Below are positions 1 through 9,805 of a stretch of 64,000 nucleotides of DNA, piece by piece. The notes beneath the pieces were generated by a model. The model saw only the letters and a list, made by a program, of their open reading frames with translations. It was not told the origin of the DNA and searched no databases. The translations under genes were made by a program, and so were the position numbers. Position 1 is the first letter of the stretch. Each line of letters starts with the position of its first letter. The stretch is from Akkermansia muciniphila (lineage in GTDB: Bacteria > Verrucomicrobiota > Verrucomicrobiia > Verrucomicrobiales > Akkermansiaceae), in the NCBI GenBank assembly GCA_945890645.1, contig CAMDCV010000018.1, positions 17,691 to 81,690 on the forward strand, read 5' to 3'.

Positions 1-1
1 G

Positions 2-2182
2 TGGTCGAATACGTTTGCGGAAGGGGAGAAGAAACAGCAAACCACGGCTGCGTTGAAAGGCATTTTGATCGATCTGGGCGATCGCAAATACAGCGCGCTG
101 TATGATACCGAGACACAGCGTTGGGTGGCGGGTTATCAAGGTTTTGTGAAGTGGGCCGGCACTCCATGGACTGGTGCCCACGGTCCATTGGTCTCATTAG
201 CGAGTGAAAATCCGATTTTCCGCACCGAGCCCGCCGCTGGCTATGCGGATGCGAGTGGTTCGTTCGACGATAAACGTCCGCTCAAGGGATTCGGTAATTT
301 GCCAGCCGAACATGGTCGTTATGTGGGCTATTATAAACACGGTGCTCAAGTGATCATCGAATCCGAAGTGCTCGGAGCGAAGGTGCTGGAGACAGCACGC
401 ATGAATGATTCTGTGTTAGAACGTCACTGGGAAATCGGTCCTCGAGCGAAAGACTTGATTGTCTTGCTTGCCGATGAGTCGGGCGATGCGGAGATCACCG
501 ACGATGGCAAAAGTGCGAAAAGTGCCAGTGGCTTGCACGCATCGCTGAATTCTAGCGATAAAGCGGTGACCCTAGCTGCTGCGGTGGATCGTAAAAATCG
601 CTTGGTAATGCGAGTGCCTGCAGGCAAATCGACGTTGAAAATCAATGTGGCTTTTGCTCGCGATAAAGCCCCTACGGCCTCAGAGCCCTTGACTCTTTCT
701 GATCTCACTAAAGGCGGTGCACCACAATACAAAGAAGAACTGACTAGCTCCGGCACTATGGGCAATCCAACGGAAGGCTCATCGTGGGCGGTCGATCAAA
801 TCAATCTGCCCGCACAAAATCCGTGGAAATCGAATCTGCGCTTTGGAGGTTTTGATTTTCTCGACGAAAACACCGCAGTGCTTTCCTCTTGGAACGGCGA
901 TGTCTGGACGGTATCCGGATTTAAAACCGACATCACTAAACTAAACTGGCGTCGAATCGCGAGCGGATTGTTTGAAACGCTCGGCCTCAAAGTAGTGGAG
1001 AAGAAAATCTACGTGCTCGGTCGCGATCAGATCACTCGTTTGCACGACCTCAATGGCGATGGCGAAACGGATTTCTTCGAGGCCTTCAATCGCGATGTCA
1101 TCATCACGCGCAATTTCCACGAGTTCGCCTTTGATTTGCAGACCGATGCGGCGGGCAATTTTTATTTTTGCAAGGCATCACCCGTGAGGGGGGGCGGTCG
1201 TGGATTTGACCAGATTATTCCGCATCATGGCATCGTCGCTAAAATTTCGCCCGATGGCAAAAAGTTTGAGGTGATCGCGACTGGTCTGCGCGCGCCGGGC
1301 GGACTCGGTGTAGGTCCGAACGGGGAAATCACCACGGGCGAGAACGAAGGCTCGTGGCAACCACGATGCAAGATCAACTACTTTACTCCTTCGCAGGCTC
1401 CGGTATTTCTCGGTACGGAACCGAGCCGTCATGAGCTCTGTAAAGACAAACCATTTCACGAACCACTTTGCTACTTGCCGATGAATGTTGATAACAGTGG
1501 CGGCTCGCAAGTGTGGGTTCCGCCCGGCGTTGACTTCGGCCTCAAAACCGGCGAGCTAATTCATTTATCGTATGGCCAATCGTCGCTCTATCGTGTGCTG
1601 CCCAGCAAAGTCGGCGATACTATGCAAGGCGGTGTGGTGAAGATTCCCGTGAAACTCCAATCGTCGGCCATGCGGGCGCGTTTTCATGCGGATGGCTCAC
1701 TGTTTGTGTTAGGCTTCCGTGGGTGGCAAACGAACGCTCCCAAAGAATGTGCGTTCCAGCGAGTGCGCTACGTGAAAGAAGAACCCGTGTTGATTCCCAC
1801 GGCGCAAAAATTCACGAGCACTGGTGTCGTGCTGACATTTGATCAGAAGATCGATGAGGAATTGGCAACGGATGTGAGTAGCTACTCGGTGGAGCGCTGG
1901 AAATACGTTCGCGGTCCGCAGTATGGATCAGGAGAATTTTCCATGGATGCACCCGATGCCGCCGCTGAGGAAAGTGCCTTGAAAGCGGAAAGCCAAAAAG
2001 TCAGCAAGCACGATGCCGTTACTGTTCTCTCGGCAAAATTGCTCGACGGTGGAAAATCCGTTGCTCTGGAAATCAAGGACATGAAGCCAGCGATGCAATT
2101 GAAAATCGGCTATGATCTCGAAACAAGCGATGGAGCTGTGATGATTGGCGAAACCTTCAGCACGGTGAAATCGTTAGAGTAG
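2..2182 (+). CDS. DUF6797 / beta-propeller dehydrogenase-like protein, 5'-truncated by the window
   Basis: The frame is open from the first bases of the window with no stop before the first possible start (a TTG at 53), so the true start lies upstream and this is the C-terminal ~727 residues. The first ~130 residues (ALKGI...LGD, FDDKRP, GRYVGYYKHG) match the layout I know as DUF6797 in PVC bacteria. Residues ~260-580 resemble a sugar-dehydrogenase-like beta-propeller (FGGFDFLDENTAVLSSWNGD, GLRAPGGLGVGPNGE). Such proteins in planctomycetes and verrucomicrobia are usually secreted and are often linked to c-type haem domains, which fits the multihaem protein at 9806. The substrate is unknown. 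It ends in TAG, showing that TAG is an ordinary stop here. Confidence 0.75.
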   Translation, partial: WSNTFAEGEKKQQTTAALKGILIDLGDRKYSALYDTETQRWVAGYQGFVKWAGTPWTGAHGPLVSLASENPIFRTEPAAGYADASGSFDDKRPLKGFGNLPAEHGRYVGYYKHGAQVIIESEVLGAKVLETARMNDSVLERHWEIGPRAKDLIVLLADESGDAEITDDGKSAKSASGLHASLNSSDKAVTLAAAVDRKNRLVMRVPAGKSTLKINVAFARDKAPTASEPLTLSDLTKGGAPQYKEELTSSGTMGNPTEGSSWAVDQINLPAQNPWKSNLRFGGFDFLDENTAVLSSWNGDVWTVSGFKTDITKLNWRRIASGLFETLGLKVVEKKIYVLGRDQITRLHDLNGDGETDFFEAFNRDVIITRNFHEFAFDLQTDAAGNFYFCKASPVRGGGRGFDQIIPHHGIVAKISPDGKKFEVIATGLRAPGGLGVGPNGEITTGENEGSWQPRCKINYFTPSQAPVFLGTEPSRHELCKDKPFHEPLCYLPMNVDNSGGSQVWVPPGVDFGLKTGELIHLSYGQSSLYRVLPSKVGDTMQGGVVKIPVKLQSSAMRARFHADGSLFVLGFRGWQTNAPKECAFQRVRYVKEEPVLIPTAQKFTSTGVVLTFDQKIDEELATDVSSYSVERWKYVRGPQYGSGEFSMDAPDAAAEESALKAESQKVSKHDAVTVLSAKLLDGGKSVALEIKDMKPAMQLKIGYDLETSDGAVMIGETFSTVKSLE

Positions 2183-2241
2183 ATGGCACACACGAATTGT
2201 TTTCTGATTGATCCTCTCGCGTGAGTTGCTAGGGTGCACGC

Positions 2242-3717
2242 ATGAATGCGATCACGGTGGAAGAAATGCTATCCCTCGAGCAATCGCTGTTCGATAAGGG
2301 CATCGATGCCGCGACTCTGATGGAGCAGGCGGGGTGGGGCATTGCCTGTTCCATGCGCAAGTTTTTCCCTTCACCGGGACGTGCTTTGCTGTATCTCGGC
2401 AAAGGTCACAATGCCGGTGATGCCTTGTGCGCCGCACGATACTTGCGTCGATGGGGGTGGCAGATCGAAATGCATCCCGCGTATCCCGAAATTGAGTGGG
2501 CGACACTTACGCGGCAACAATTGCGGGCCCTGGAAGCCGTGCCGCAGTCAGAGCCCAATGGGCTTGAAGAAACGGTCATCATCGATGGGTTGTTAGGCAT
2601 AGGAGCTCGTGGTGAGTTGCGCGATCCAATCCGATCTGCAGTCAGCGCAATCAATGCGCGGCGCATGGCGCAGGCGATCCGAGTGGTGGCGCTCGATGTT
2701 CCCACTGGTCTCGATGCCGATACCGGAGCGACGTGTGAAGTCGCAGTGGTGGCGGATTACACATTTGCGATTGGTGCTCCCAAAATCGGCTTATTGAAAT
2801 CCAAGGCGGTGAATCATGTCGGAAGATTAGAGGTCATTGCGCTGCAGGATTTAGGCGTTGGTCCGGAGAGTGATGCTCGATTGATCACGCCGCAGTCGTT
2901 TCCGCAATCGCTACCCTTGCGTGCTCACGATTTTCACAAGGGCGATGCCGGGCGCGTGTCGGTGATCGCCGGATCCGTGGGTATGGAGGGCGCAGCTTTG
3001 ATGACGGCTACGGCTGCCTTGCGTGCGGGTGCTGGACTGGTGACTTTATGGGTCAGCGCAGACATTTATCCCACTGTTTCCGCTCGTGCGTGCCCGGCAC
3101 TGATGGTGCGACCGTATCGACAGTGGCGCAAAATTTCGTTAGATCATGCCGATGCCGTCGCGATAGGACCGGGACTTGGATTGATGAGCGAGGAGGCATT
3201 CGAGGTGATGGTGGAAATGTTGGATAAAAATCCGTGCCCCGGCGTGTTGGATGCGGATGCTCTGAATGCGATCGCGCAGCATCGTGGCCATCACTGCTTG
3301 CAAGCGCGGCATGTGATCACCCCGCATCTGCGGGAATTCACGCGACTGGCACCCATGTCTGCTCTGCGTCCGCGCGAAGAAGCCTGCGCGCATTTTACTG
3401 AGAACAATCCCTCGGTTCTCTTGTTGAAAGGGGCGCGCACTCTGGTGCAGCAACGTGGTGGCCCGATCTATCACAACAGCACCGGCCACGCTGGCATGGC
3501 AACGGCAGGCATGGGCGATGTGCTCGCGGGAGTGATCGCCGGCTTGCAAGCACAAGGCATGAATGCGCTCAGTTCCGCGTGCGCAGGTTCATGGATCTGT
3601 GGACGCACCGCAGAAATCATTGTGAGCTCGCGTAAGCAATCCACGCATTCACTCATCGCAACGGATCTGTTAGATAACCTGGGGGACGCATTGAATGAAT
3701 GGCAGCGAGCGGAGTAG
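2242..3717 (+). CDS. nnr: Bifunctional NAD(P)H-hydrate epimerase / ADP-dependent NAD(P)H-hydrate dehydratase
   Basis: This 491-residue fusion repairs hydrated NAD(P)H: the N-terminal YjeF_N domain epimerises NAD(P)HX and the C-terminal ribokinase-like domain dehydrates it. The N-terminal half (1-215) has GKGHNAGDAL in place of the usual GxGNNGGDG, plus the acidic loop DGLLGIGARGELRDP and VPTGLDADTG. The C-terminal half (~230-491) has HKGDAGRVSVIAGS, GPGLGL, LDADALNAIA, ITPHLREFTRL and the nucleotide-binding GHAGMATAGMGDVLAGVIAG. The length is typical of the fused family. The end of the gene overlaps the longest possible frame of the following sulfatase, but the likely sulfatase ATG lies 27 bases after this stop. 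Identification is firm. Confidence 0.95.
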   Translation: MNAITVEEMLSLEQSLFDKGIDAATLMEQAGWGIACSMRKFFPSPGRALLYLGKGHNAGDALCAARYLRRWGWQIEMHPAYPEIEWATLTRQQLRALEAVPQSEPNGLEETVIIDGLLGIGARGELRDPIRSAVSAINARRMAQAIRVVALDVPTGLDADTGATCEVAVVADYTFAIGAPKIGLLKSKAVNHVGRLEVIALQDLGVGPESDARLITPQSFPQSLPLRAHDFHKGDAGRVSVIAGSVGMEGAALMTATAALRAGAGLVTLWVSADIYPTVSARACPALMVRPYRQWRKISLDHADAVAIGPGLGLMSEEAFEVMVEMLDKNPCPGVLDADALNAIAQHRGHHCLQARHVITPHLREFTRLAPMSALRPREEACAHFTENNPSVLLLKGARTLVQQRGGPIYHNSTGHAGMATAGMGDVLAGVIAGLQAQGMNALSSACAGSWICGRTAEIIVSSRKQSTHSLIATDLLDNLGDALNEWQRAE

Positions 3718-3743
3718 AATTGACTCATCATTTTCCTAAGGTC

Positions 3744-5192
3744 ATGCGTTTTCTCATTCTACTCTCTCTCCTTACTTCGCTGCACGCCGCGCCGCGCAAT
3801 GTTGTTTTCATTCTCGCTGATGATTTGGGCTGGGGTGAGCTTGGTTGCTATGGTCAGGAAAAAATCCGCACGCCCCATCTCGATCAGTTGGCGAAGGAGG
3901 GCATGCGTTTCACTCAATATTATTCCGGAGCGCCGACCTGTGCACCATCGCGTTGTGTCTTACTCAGCGGCAAGCACCTCGGTCATGCCGACATCCGTGG
4001 CAACCAACAAGCCTCAATACAGTTTCCGCAATTTTCCGAAGGCCAACATCCGATTTCATCGGACACCTGGCTCATCTCGCAAAGTTTCCAAGAGGCTGGC
4101 TATGCAACGGCAGCCATGGGCAAATGGGGCTTGGGTCCCGTGGGTTCAAGCGGCGATCCGAACAAACACGGCTTCGATGAATTTTTCGGCTACAATTGCC
4201 AAGCGGTGGCGCATTCGTTCTATCCGAAATTTCTCTGGCGCAATGACAAGCAGGAACTGCTCAATGAAACTGCGATCCCCGGTCATGCGAAACAGTCCAA
4301 AGGGGAAGTGCGAATGGCAGATTGGATTGGCAAAAATTATTCCTCGACCGCAATTTTGCGCGAGGCTTTGCAGTTCATCGACAAACAACAAAAAGAAAAA
4401 TTCTTTCTCTTTCTGCCCTTCATCGAGCCGCACGTCGCCATGCATCCGCCGCAGGAATCGGTCGATCTATACCCACGCGAATGGGATGAGAAGCCCTATC
4501 GGGGGGAGGCTGGGTATTTACCCCATCCGCGACCGCGTGCTGCTTATGCCGCGATGATCAGCGACCTTGATCGGCATGTCGGGCAGGTTGTGGCAGCACT
4601 GCGCAAAAATGGCGTTCTCGATGATACGTTGATCATTTTCACCTCGGACAATGGCACTACTCATCGAAGCAATGACCAAGGCATCGGCGGAGTGGATTCG
4701 GACTTTTTTCATTCCACGCGAGACCTGCGCGACTTTAAGGGCAGTGTCTATGAGGGTGGTTTACGTGTGCCCATGATCGCTCGCTACCCCGCCGCCATTC
4801 CCGCAGGGAAGGTGAATGACTCGTCCTGCTACGCCGCCGATTGGTTTCCTACCCTCATCGCCTCTTGCGAACTGAAACCCCGCGATGGTCTCGATGGCGA
4901 AAATCTTTGGCCTACACTTACGTCCGCAAGGCCACTCACGAAGCGCAAGCCGATGCTATGGGCCTTCGCAGAATACGGCGGGCAAGTCGCCCTGCGCATC
5001 GGCGACAAGAAAGTGATTCGTCGCGGCTTGCTCACGAAAAATCCCGGTCCTTGGGAAGTTTATGACATCTCCCATGATCGTGGGGAAACCCATAACTTCG
5101 CCGCCAGTGAACCAGCTCTGATCCTCCAGGCAGAGAAAATTTTCTCCAAGGAAATTAAGGAAAATGAGGTATTTCCGCTGAGATTGCCTTGA
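3744..5192 (+). CDS. Secreted sulfatase (type I, formylglycine-dependent)
   Basis: This is an arylsulfatase-family hydrolase of 482 residues. I chose ATG 3744 rather than an in-frame ATG at 3699 because it gives a clean signal peptide (MRFLILLSLLTSLHA, cleavage before APRNVV). Metal-binding ADDLGWGELGCYG follows, then the signature TCAPSRCVLLSGKHLG, whose Cys is the residue converted to formylglycine. The conserved GKWGLG and a later metal site (IIFTSDNGT) are present. The C-terminal part has a typical YDISHDRGETHNFA segment. It probably removes sulfate esters from polysaccharides outside the cytoplasm, a common trait of verrucomicrobia. No formylglycine-generating enzyme lies in the window. 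The precise substrate cannot be told. Confidence 0.93.
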   Translation: MRFLILLSLLTSLHAAPRNVVFILADDLGWGELGCYGQEKIRTPHLDQLAKEGMRFTQYYSGAPTCAPSRCVLLSGKHLGHADIRGNQQASIQFPQFSEGQHPISSDTWLISQSFQEAGYATAAMGKWGLGPVGSSGDPNKHGFDEFFGYNCQAVAHSFYPKFLWRNDKQELLNETAIPGHAKQSKGEVRMADWIGKNYSSTAILREALQFIDKQQKEKFFLFLPFIEPHVAMHPPQESVDLYPREWDEKPYRGEAGYLPHPRPRAAYAAMISDLDRHVGQVVAALRKNGVLDDTLIIFTSDNGTTHRSNDQGIGGVDSDFFHSTRDLRDFKGSVYEGGLRVPMIARYPAAIPAGKVNDSSCYAADWFPTLIASCELKPRDGLDGENLWPTLTSARPLTKRKPMLWAFAEYGGQVALRIGDKKVIRRGLLTKNPGPWEVYDISHDRGETHNFAASEPALILQAEKIFSKEIKENEVFPLRLP

Positions 5193-5235
5193 ATTGCCTT
5201 TTTGATGCCTTGAACGAAACACTTATTCTACCGAC

Positions 5236-6012
5236 ATGAAAAACACGCTCATTAGATTTTCTCTCATAGTGTTGATCCCATTCATCGCTGCGTGTGTAAA
5301 AGCGCGGAAAAAAAATGATCAACAACAAGCGAGTCCTGAACCTCAGCAGTTGCAGAATAGTCTGAACTTTGACGAGAAAAAAGACATCACGGGTCAGGAA
5401 GTAGAGGGCGATGCGCTGCAAAAAAGCCAAGATACAGCAGAGACAGACAAGGAGCAAAGTTCGGAAAAATTTCGAGAAGCGATGAAAATTGGCGCTGAAC
5501 TCCAGCAAGAAATGCAGATATTGGCGTTACAACATCAAAAACTTGCTACATCTGTATCAAGTGCCATGAATTGGGCGGAATTGGAAAAAACCCGAGACTT
5601 TGACACGCGCAAAATCAATATCATATACTGTATCGACCTGAACCAGCGGATTCTGAAATGGCAGCAATCCTATGAAACAACATACAAAGATCGTCTGGAT
5701 GCGATTGGCTATTCCGGGCCGAGCCGCGCTATGTTTGATCGCGGGATTTATGACAGCCGTAAAGGATCACATGAGACAATTCAGGCGATGAGAGATGCGG
5801 AAATTGACATGCTGAAAGTCGTTCTATCGATCATTGACAGATTACAAGCGCGCGGAGATGACTGGCGGTGGAGTGAAACGGATAAGACTGTGATCTTTCC
5901 TAATGAAGAAGATAACAAATGGTTCGAACGGCAGATGGCGGAAATCGCCCGATGCAGCGAGGTGCAGATCAAGGCGCTGGAACAATATCGAAACTTTCAA
6001 AAAGCGAAATGA
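5236..6012 (+). CDS. Putative lipoprotein of unknown function
   Basis: A 258-residue protein with a lipoprotein signal: a short positive N-terminus (MKNTLIRFS), a hydrophobic stretch and a lipobox-like FIAAC ending at Cys 20. It is then highly charged and rich in Gln, Glu and Lys (roughly residues 25-95), with predicted helical character through the rest. I recognise no domain. It stands alone between the sulfatase and purL on the same strand, about 40 bases after the sulfatase stop, so it could be co-transcribed with it. It has no cysteines or metal motifs that suggest an enzyme. A structural or envelope-associated role is possible but is only a guess. Confidence 0.75.
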   Translation: MKNTLIRFSLIVLIPFIAACVKARKKNDQQQASPEPQQLQNSLNFDEKKDITGQEVEGDALQKSQDTAETDKEQSSEKFREAMKIGAELQQEMQILALQHQKLATSVSSAMNWAELEKTRDFDTRKINIIYCIDLNQRILKWQQSYETTYKDRLDAIGYSGPSRAMFDRGIYDSRKGSHETIQAMRDAEIDMLKVVLSIIDRLQARGDDWRWSETDKTVIFPNEEDNKWFERQMAEIARCSEVQIKALEQYRNFQKAK

Positions 6013-6128
6013 GCGATTATAGCGCAACCAATACACCTCAAATTTCCCAACAAAAAAATCTGTCACATCGCCGGAAAGTGTGGTGAAGTCGCCGCGCCTC
6101 CGCGTTACCCGCTGACTGTATTTTCCGC

Positions 6129-8510
6129 ATGAAAAGTTACCGACACATTCCGATTCGCCACCTTTCTGGTGAGGAGCTCAAGGCCTTGAGTGATTTCATG
6201 AAACTTTCGCTCTCGCGCGAGGACATGGAGGTGGTGCAGGGCATTTACCGCGAATGGGATCGGGAGCCGACGGATGTGGAGATGGAAGTGATCGCGCAGA
6301 CTTGGAGCGAGCACTGCAAGCACCGGATTTTTGCGGCAACGATCACGCACGAATCGTCCAAGGGTACGGAAACGATACGCTCGTTGTTTAAAACGTTCAT
6401 CAAGAATCCCAGCGAGCGCATCATGGAGAAAAAGCCGGACTTTGTGCTGAGCTGCTTCCACGACAACGCGGGCTTCATCCGACTCGATGATCAAAAAGCG
6501 GTCTGCTTGAAAGTGGAAACACACAATCACCCGAGTGCCATTGAACCGTATGCTGGTGCAAATACAGGCATCGGTGGTGTGGTGCGCGACATCCTCGGCG
6601 CGGGCAAGGGCGCAAAGCCGATTGCGAACGTGGACGTTTTTTGTTTCGGCGCACCCGATACGGCCCCTGCGACGATCAAGGGCAAGGACGTGATTCACCC
6701 GCTCGGCATCATGCGCGGCGTGGTGCGCGGCGTGCGCGACTACGGCAACCGCATGGGCATTCCGACGGTCTGTGGCGCGATCCAATTTGACCCGACCTAC
6801 ATTTACAATCCGCTGGTCTATGCGGGCACGGCAGGCGTGATCGATCAGCAATACATCGATAAAACCATGCGCCCGGGGCTGAAGATCATCGTCGTCGGTG
6901 GTCGCACGGGGCGCGATGGACTAAAAGGTGCGACCTTTTCCTCGGCTTCTCTCACGGGCGATAGCCACGTCGAGGACCAGAGCGCGGTGCAGATTGGCAA
7001 TCCGATCGAAGAGAAAAAAGCGGCGGACTTCATTCTTGCCGCGCGCGATCGCAATTTGATCGTTTTCATCACCGACTGCGGTGCGGGCGGCTTTAGCTCA
7101 GCGGCCGGGGAAATGCTCAGCGAGACCGGTGGCGAGTTGTTTCTCGACAACGCACCACTGAAAGAGCCGGGTCTGATCTCGTGGCAGATTTTCATCTCCG
7201 AAAGTCAAGAACGCATGGTGCTGGCGGTGGAGGAGTCGTCATTGCCAGAGCTGCAAACTCTTGCGGATACTTTTCAAACCGAGCTCACGATTCTCGGTCA
7301 CTCCGACGATACCGGCATTTTGAAAATTTGGCATCACGGCGAACTCGTGTGTGAGCTCGACAACTCGAAGCTCCACGATGCGCCGACGCGCCAACTGCAA
7401 TCGCGTTTCCTCGGCAGCCCCGGCGCGACGGGTTTGGTCGGAGAAAATGTCGATCTCAAAGCGGCCTTACGCGCCGTTCTGGCGGACTTCGCCGTTTGCT
7501 CGCGCGAGCCGATCATCCGCGAATACGATCACAAAGTGCAGGGCAATACCTTGCTCGAACCCCTCGCCGGAGCTAGGGGCGATGCGCCACAGGATGGCTC
7601 GGTGATTGCCATCGATGGCTCTACGAAAGCGATGGCGATTGGTCTCTCGCTATTGCCTGAGTGGGGCAAAACCGATCCGCGGGCGATGGGTCGTGCCAGC
7701 ATGGATGAAACGATGCGCTCGTTGGTATTGGTCGGCGCGAATCCCGACAAGATCGGTCTGCTCGACAATTTCTGCATGGGCAACCCGAACGATCCCGATG
7801 AACTCGGTCGTCTGGTCGAGTGCGTGAAAGGCATTTCCGATGCCGCCGAAGAATTCGAAGCACCCTTCATTTCCGGCAAAGACTCCTTCTACAACTACTT
7901 CGAAACCGAAGACGGTCCGATCAATATTCCCGTGACATTCCTGTGCAGCGGCGTAGGCATTGTGGAAGACCAGATACACGTGACAGGATCGTCGTTGCGT
8001 CGCGATCACTCGGTTTTTTGCCTGCTCGGTGAGACCAAGGACGAGATGGGCGGTGCGGTGTTCTCGCGATTGCAAGGCATCACTGGCGCGCTCGTGCCGC
8101 AAACCGATTGCGCACGCAATCTGCAAACCTATCGGAAATTCCATCAAGCACGCGTGGCCGGTTTGATCCTTTCCGCGCATGACGTTTCCGAAGGCGGACT
8201 CATCACCACCGTAGCAGAAATGGGCTTCTCCGGCAAAGGCGGAATCGAGATCGAACTTGATGCGCTTGGTAATCTCCCGCCTGCGGTGGCTTTGTTCAGC
8301 GAATCCACGGGACGCATCGTCATCGAAGTTCTTCCGGAAAACCTATCAGCTCTGCAAGAAGCGCTGGCAGGAGAGACTCTAACAATTCTCGGCAAAGCCG
8401 TATCGGGACATCGTTCTCTGGCAGTGCGTCGTGGCGGTGAAGAATTACTGCGAGAAGAGTTTTCATCGCTCAAAGCCATTTGGCAACAACGTCTGGCGGA
8501 GTTTTATTGA
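6129..8510 (+). CDS. purL: Phosphoribosylformylglycinamidine synthase II
   Basis: This enzyme converts FGAR plus ATP and ammonia to FGAM in purine synthesis. At 793 residues it is of the small PurL type, somewhat longer than the ~740 typical, and would need PurS and PurQ partners, which are not in the window. Visible hallmarks are TWSEHCKHRIF near residue 60, the catalytic and substrate segment KVETHNHPSAIEPY, GANTGIGGVVRDILG, the glycine-rich FITDCGAGGFSSAAGEML, and repeated AIRS-like halves (GKDSFYNY, SAHDVSEGGL). The start ATG at 6129 follows a ~115-base gap after the lipoprotein gene. Identification is firm. Confidence 0.96.
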   Translation: MKSYRHIPIRHLSGEELKALSDFMKLSLSREDMEVVQGIYREWDREPTDVEMEVIAQTWSEHCKHRIFAATITHESSKGTETIRSLFKTFIKNPSERIMEKKPDFVLSCFHDNAGFIRLDDQKAVCLKVETHNHPSAIEPYAGANTGIGGVVRDILGAGKGAKPIANVDVFCFGAPDTAPATIKGKDVIHPLGIMRGVVRGVRDYGNRMGIPTVCGAIQFDPTYIYNPLVYAGTAGVIDQQYIDKTMRPGLKIIVVGGRTGRDGLKGATFSSASLTGDSHVEDQSAVQIGNPIEEKKAADFILAARDRNLIVFITDCGAGGFSSAAGEMLSETGGELFLDNAPLKEPGLISWQIFISESQERMVLAVEESSLPELQTLADTFQTELTILGHSDDTGILKIWHHGELVCELDNSKLHDAPTRQLQSRFLGSPGATGLVGENVDLKAALRAVLADFAVCSREPIIREYDHKVQGNTLLEPLAGARGDAPQDGSVIAIDGSTKAMAIGLSLLPEWGKTDPRAMGRASMDETMRSLVLVGANPDKIGLLDNFCMGNPNDPDELGRLVECVKGISDAAEEFEAPFISGKDSFYNYFETEDGPINIPVTFLCSGVGIVEDQIHVTGSSLRRDHSVFCLLGETKDEMGGAVFSRLQGITGALVPQTDCARNLQTYRKFHQARVAGLILSAHDVSEGGLITTVAEMGFSGKGGIEIELDALGNLPPAVALFSESTGRIVIEVLPENLSALQEALAGETLTILGKAVSGHRSLAVRRGGEELLREEFSSLKAIWQQRLAEFY

Positions 8511-8643
8511 AAAAGTGTTAGTGATCAGTGATCAGTGAGCAGTGATTTCAGTTGTCAAAAATACCAATATAGCCGAACAAGCTTTTTTTTTGACAGAATT
8601 ACAGAATTACAGAATTTCCAGAATTGGTGTAAAGCTGTTTTTG

Positions 8644-9612
8644 TTAGGCGTCACTCGCGGGTTTTTTACTCAGGCGTTTTGCATGCCAAAGGAAGGCAAT
8701 GCCAGCGAGGATCATGAAGAGGGAGTAAAATTGTCCCTTGGTCAAGGCTCCAATCATCGCGGAGTCGGGCTCGCGGTAGTGCTCGACGAAGGTGCGCAAC
8801 ACCCCATAAAGAATAAAAAATACACCGCAGATCATGCCGTGCGGGGCTTTGGGATAGCGCATGCGCAAAAACCACATCAGGGCAAATAAGAAGGTGCCTT
8901 CAAGGAATCCCTCATACAGTTGCGACGGATGCCGCGCCGTCAGATACTCGGCGGCGATTTGTTTCACTTCGGGGGAGAGGCGCACTGCTTCGGTAAAGCC
9001 CTCGGGCGAATCTAACATGTTGAGGTATTCTGGGGCACGGTCGGCACACTCACTCAGGATACTCTCTTGCACGGTATAACTTTCCGTAGCGAGTGCTTGC
9101 GGAAATTTTACGCCCCATGCGAGATCGGGCGCGACACGACCATAGAGCTCGCCGTTGATGAAATTTGCGATGCGTCCAAACATCAATCCCAGCGGAGCGA
9201 CGATGCAAATGCCATCGCCGATGCCAGTCCATGAAAGTTTGTGCTTGCGGGCATAGAAGTAAGTGAAAATCGCGACGCCCAGAAAACCGCCATGACTCGC
9301 CATGCCGCCATCCCAGACACGCAACACCGCCATCGGGTCTTCGCGTATCACCGCCCAGCCCTCCGTGGGGATCATGTAGAATAGAACGTAGCCAAGCCGT
9401 CCACCGATAAAAACGCCGAGCATCGCCAGCAAGGCAATAAAGTCGCCGATATTTTTTTCCGCGATCACCCACAGATTGCGTCGCGAAAGATAGCACAGCA
9501 GATAGTAGGCCGCGACAAAGGCCATCAGGTAAGAAAGCCCATACCAACGCAGCTTAATGCCGCGCCAGATGTCTAAGAGGACGGGATCAAGATCGTGAAC
9601 GTATGCCAGCAC
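8644..9612 (-). CDS. lgt: Prolipoprotein diacylglyceryl transferase
   Basis: An inner-membrane enzyme that transfers diacylglycerol from phosphatidylglycerol to the lipobox cysteine of prolipoproteins such as those encoded at 5236 and 39506. The 322-residue protein has several hydrophobic segments and the family landmarks: RWYGLSYLMAF near the N-terminus, GGRLGYVLFY, GGMASHGGFLG (catalytic-region HGG), the Lgt signature GRIANFINGELYGR, and RHPSQLYEG. An insertion around residues 165-215 separates GRIANFINGELYG from RHPSQLYEG, as in other longer Lgt proteins. The start is GTG at 9612 because no closer ATG preserves the N-terminal periplasmic segment. It is transcribed away from the repeat element at 9660-9804. 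Confidence 0.95.
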   Translation of the reverse strand: MLAYVHDLDPVLLDIWRGIKLRWYGLSYLMAFVAAYYLLCYLSRRNLWVIAEKNIGDFIALLAMLGVFIGGRLGYVLFYMIPTEGWAVIREDPMAVLRVWDGGMASHGGFLGVAIFTYFYARKHKLSWTGIGDGICIVAPLGLMFGRIANFINGELYGRVAPDLAWGVKFPQALATESYTVQESILSECADRAPEYLNMLDSPEGFTEAVRLSPEVKQIAAEYLTARHPSQLYEGFLEGTFLFALMWFLRMRYPKAPHGMICGVFFILYGVLRTFVEHYREPDSAMIGALTKGQFYSLFMILAGIAFLWHAKRLSKKPASDA

Positions 9613-9659
9613 CCGCCGACCACACTACAAAGCACCCGCAAGGTCAAGTCTGGAGAAAA

Positions 9660-9804
9660 GTGGCGGCGCTTTCCAAGCGCCCTGCCAATTCATCATGATC
9701 AAATAAATTTTTTCCTACCTTAAGTGATCATCTGCAATCAAATGAACTGAGAATTGTGTGCACGAAATGTTTACATGGGCTTGGCGCTTGAAAAGCGCCG
9801 CCAC
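9660..9804. repeat. REP/MITE-like inverted repeat element between lgt and the cytochrome gene
   Basis: Two 22-base arms at 9660-9681 and 9783-9804 are inverted copies of each other with a single mismatch. Each arm is itself nearly self-complementary (GGCGCTT...AAGCGCC). About 100 bases of AT-rich sequence lie between them. One arm abuts the stop codon of the cytochrome gene. The arrangement resembles paired REP sequences (BIME) or a miniature inverted-repeat element, and may also act as a transcription end for the converging side. No coding capacity is seen inside it. Confidence 0.6.
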
Positions 9805-9805
9805 G

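Noticed and set aside
8521..8546. Short direct repeats GTGATCAGTGATCAGTGAGC and the nearby ACAGAATT repeats
   Set aside because: They are simple-sequence repetition in a short intergenic gap, with no sign of a mobile element or operator arrangement.
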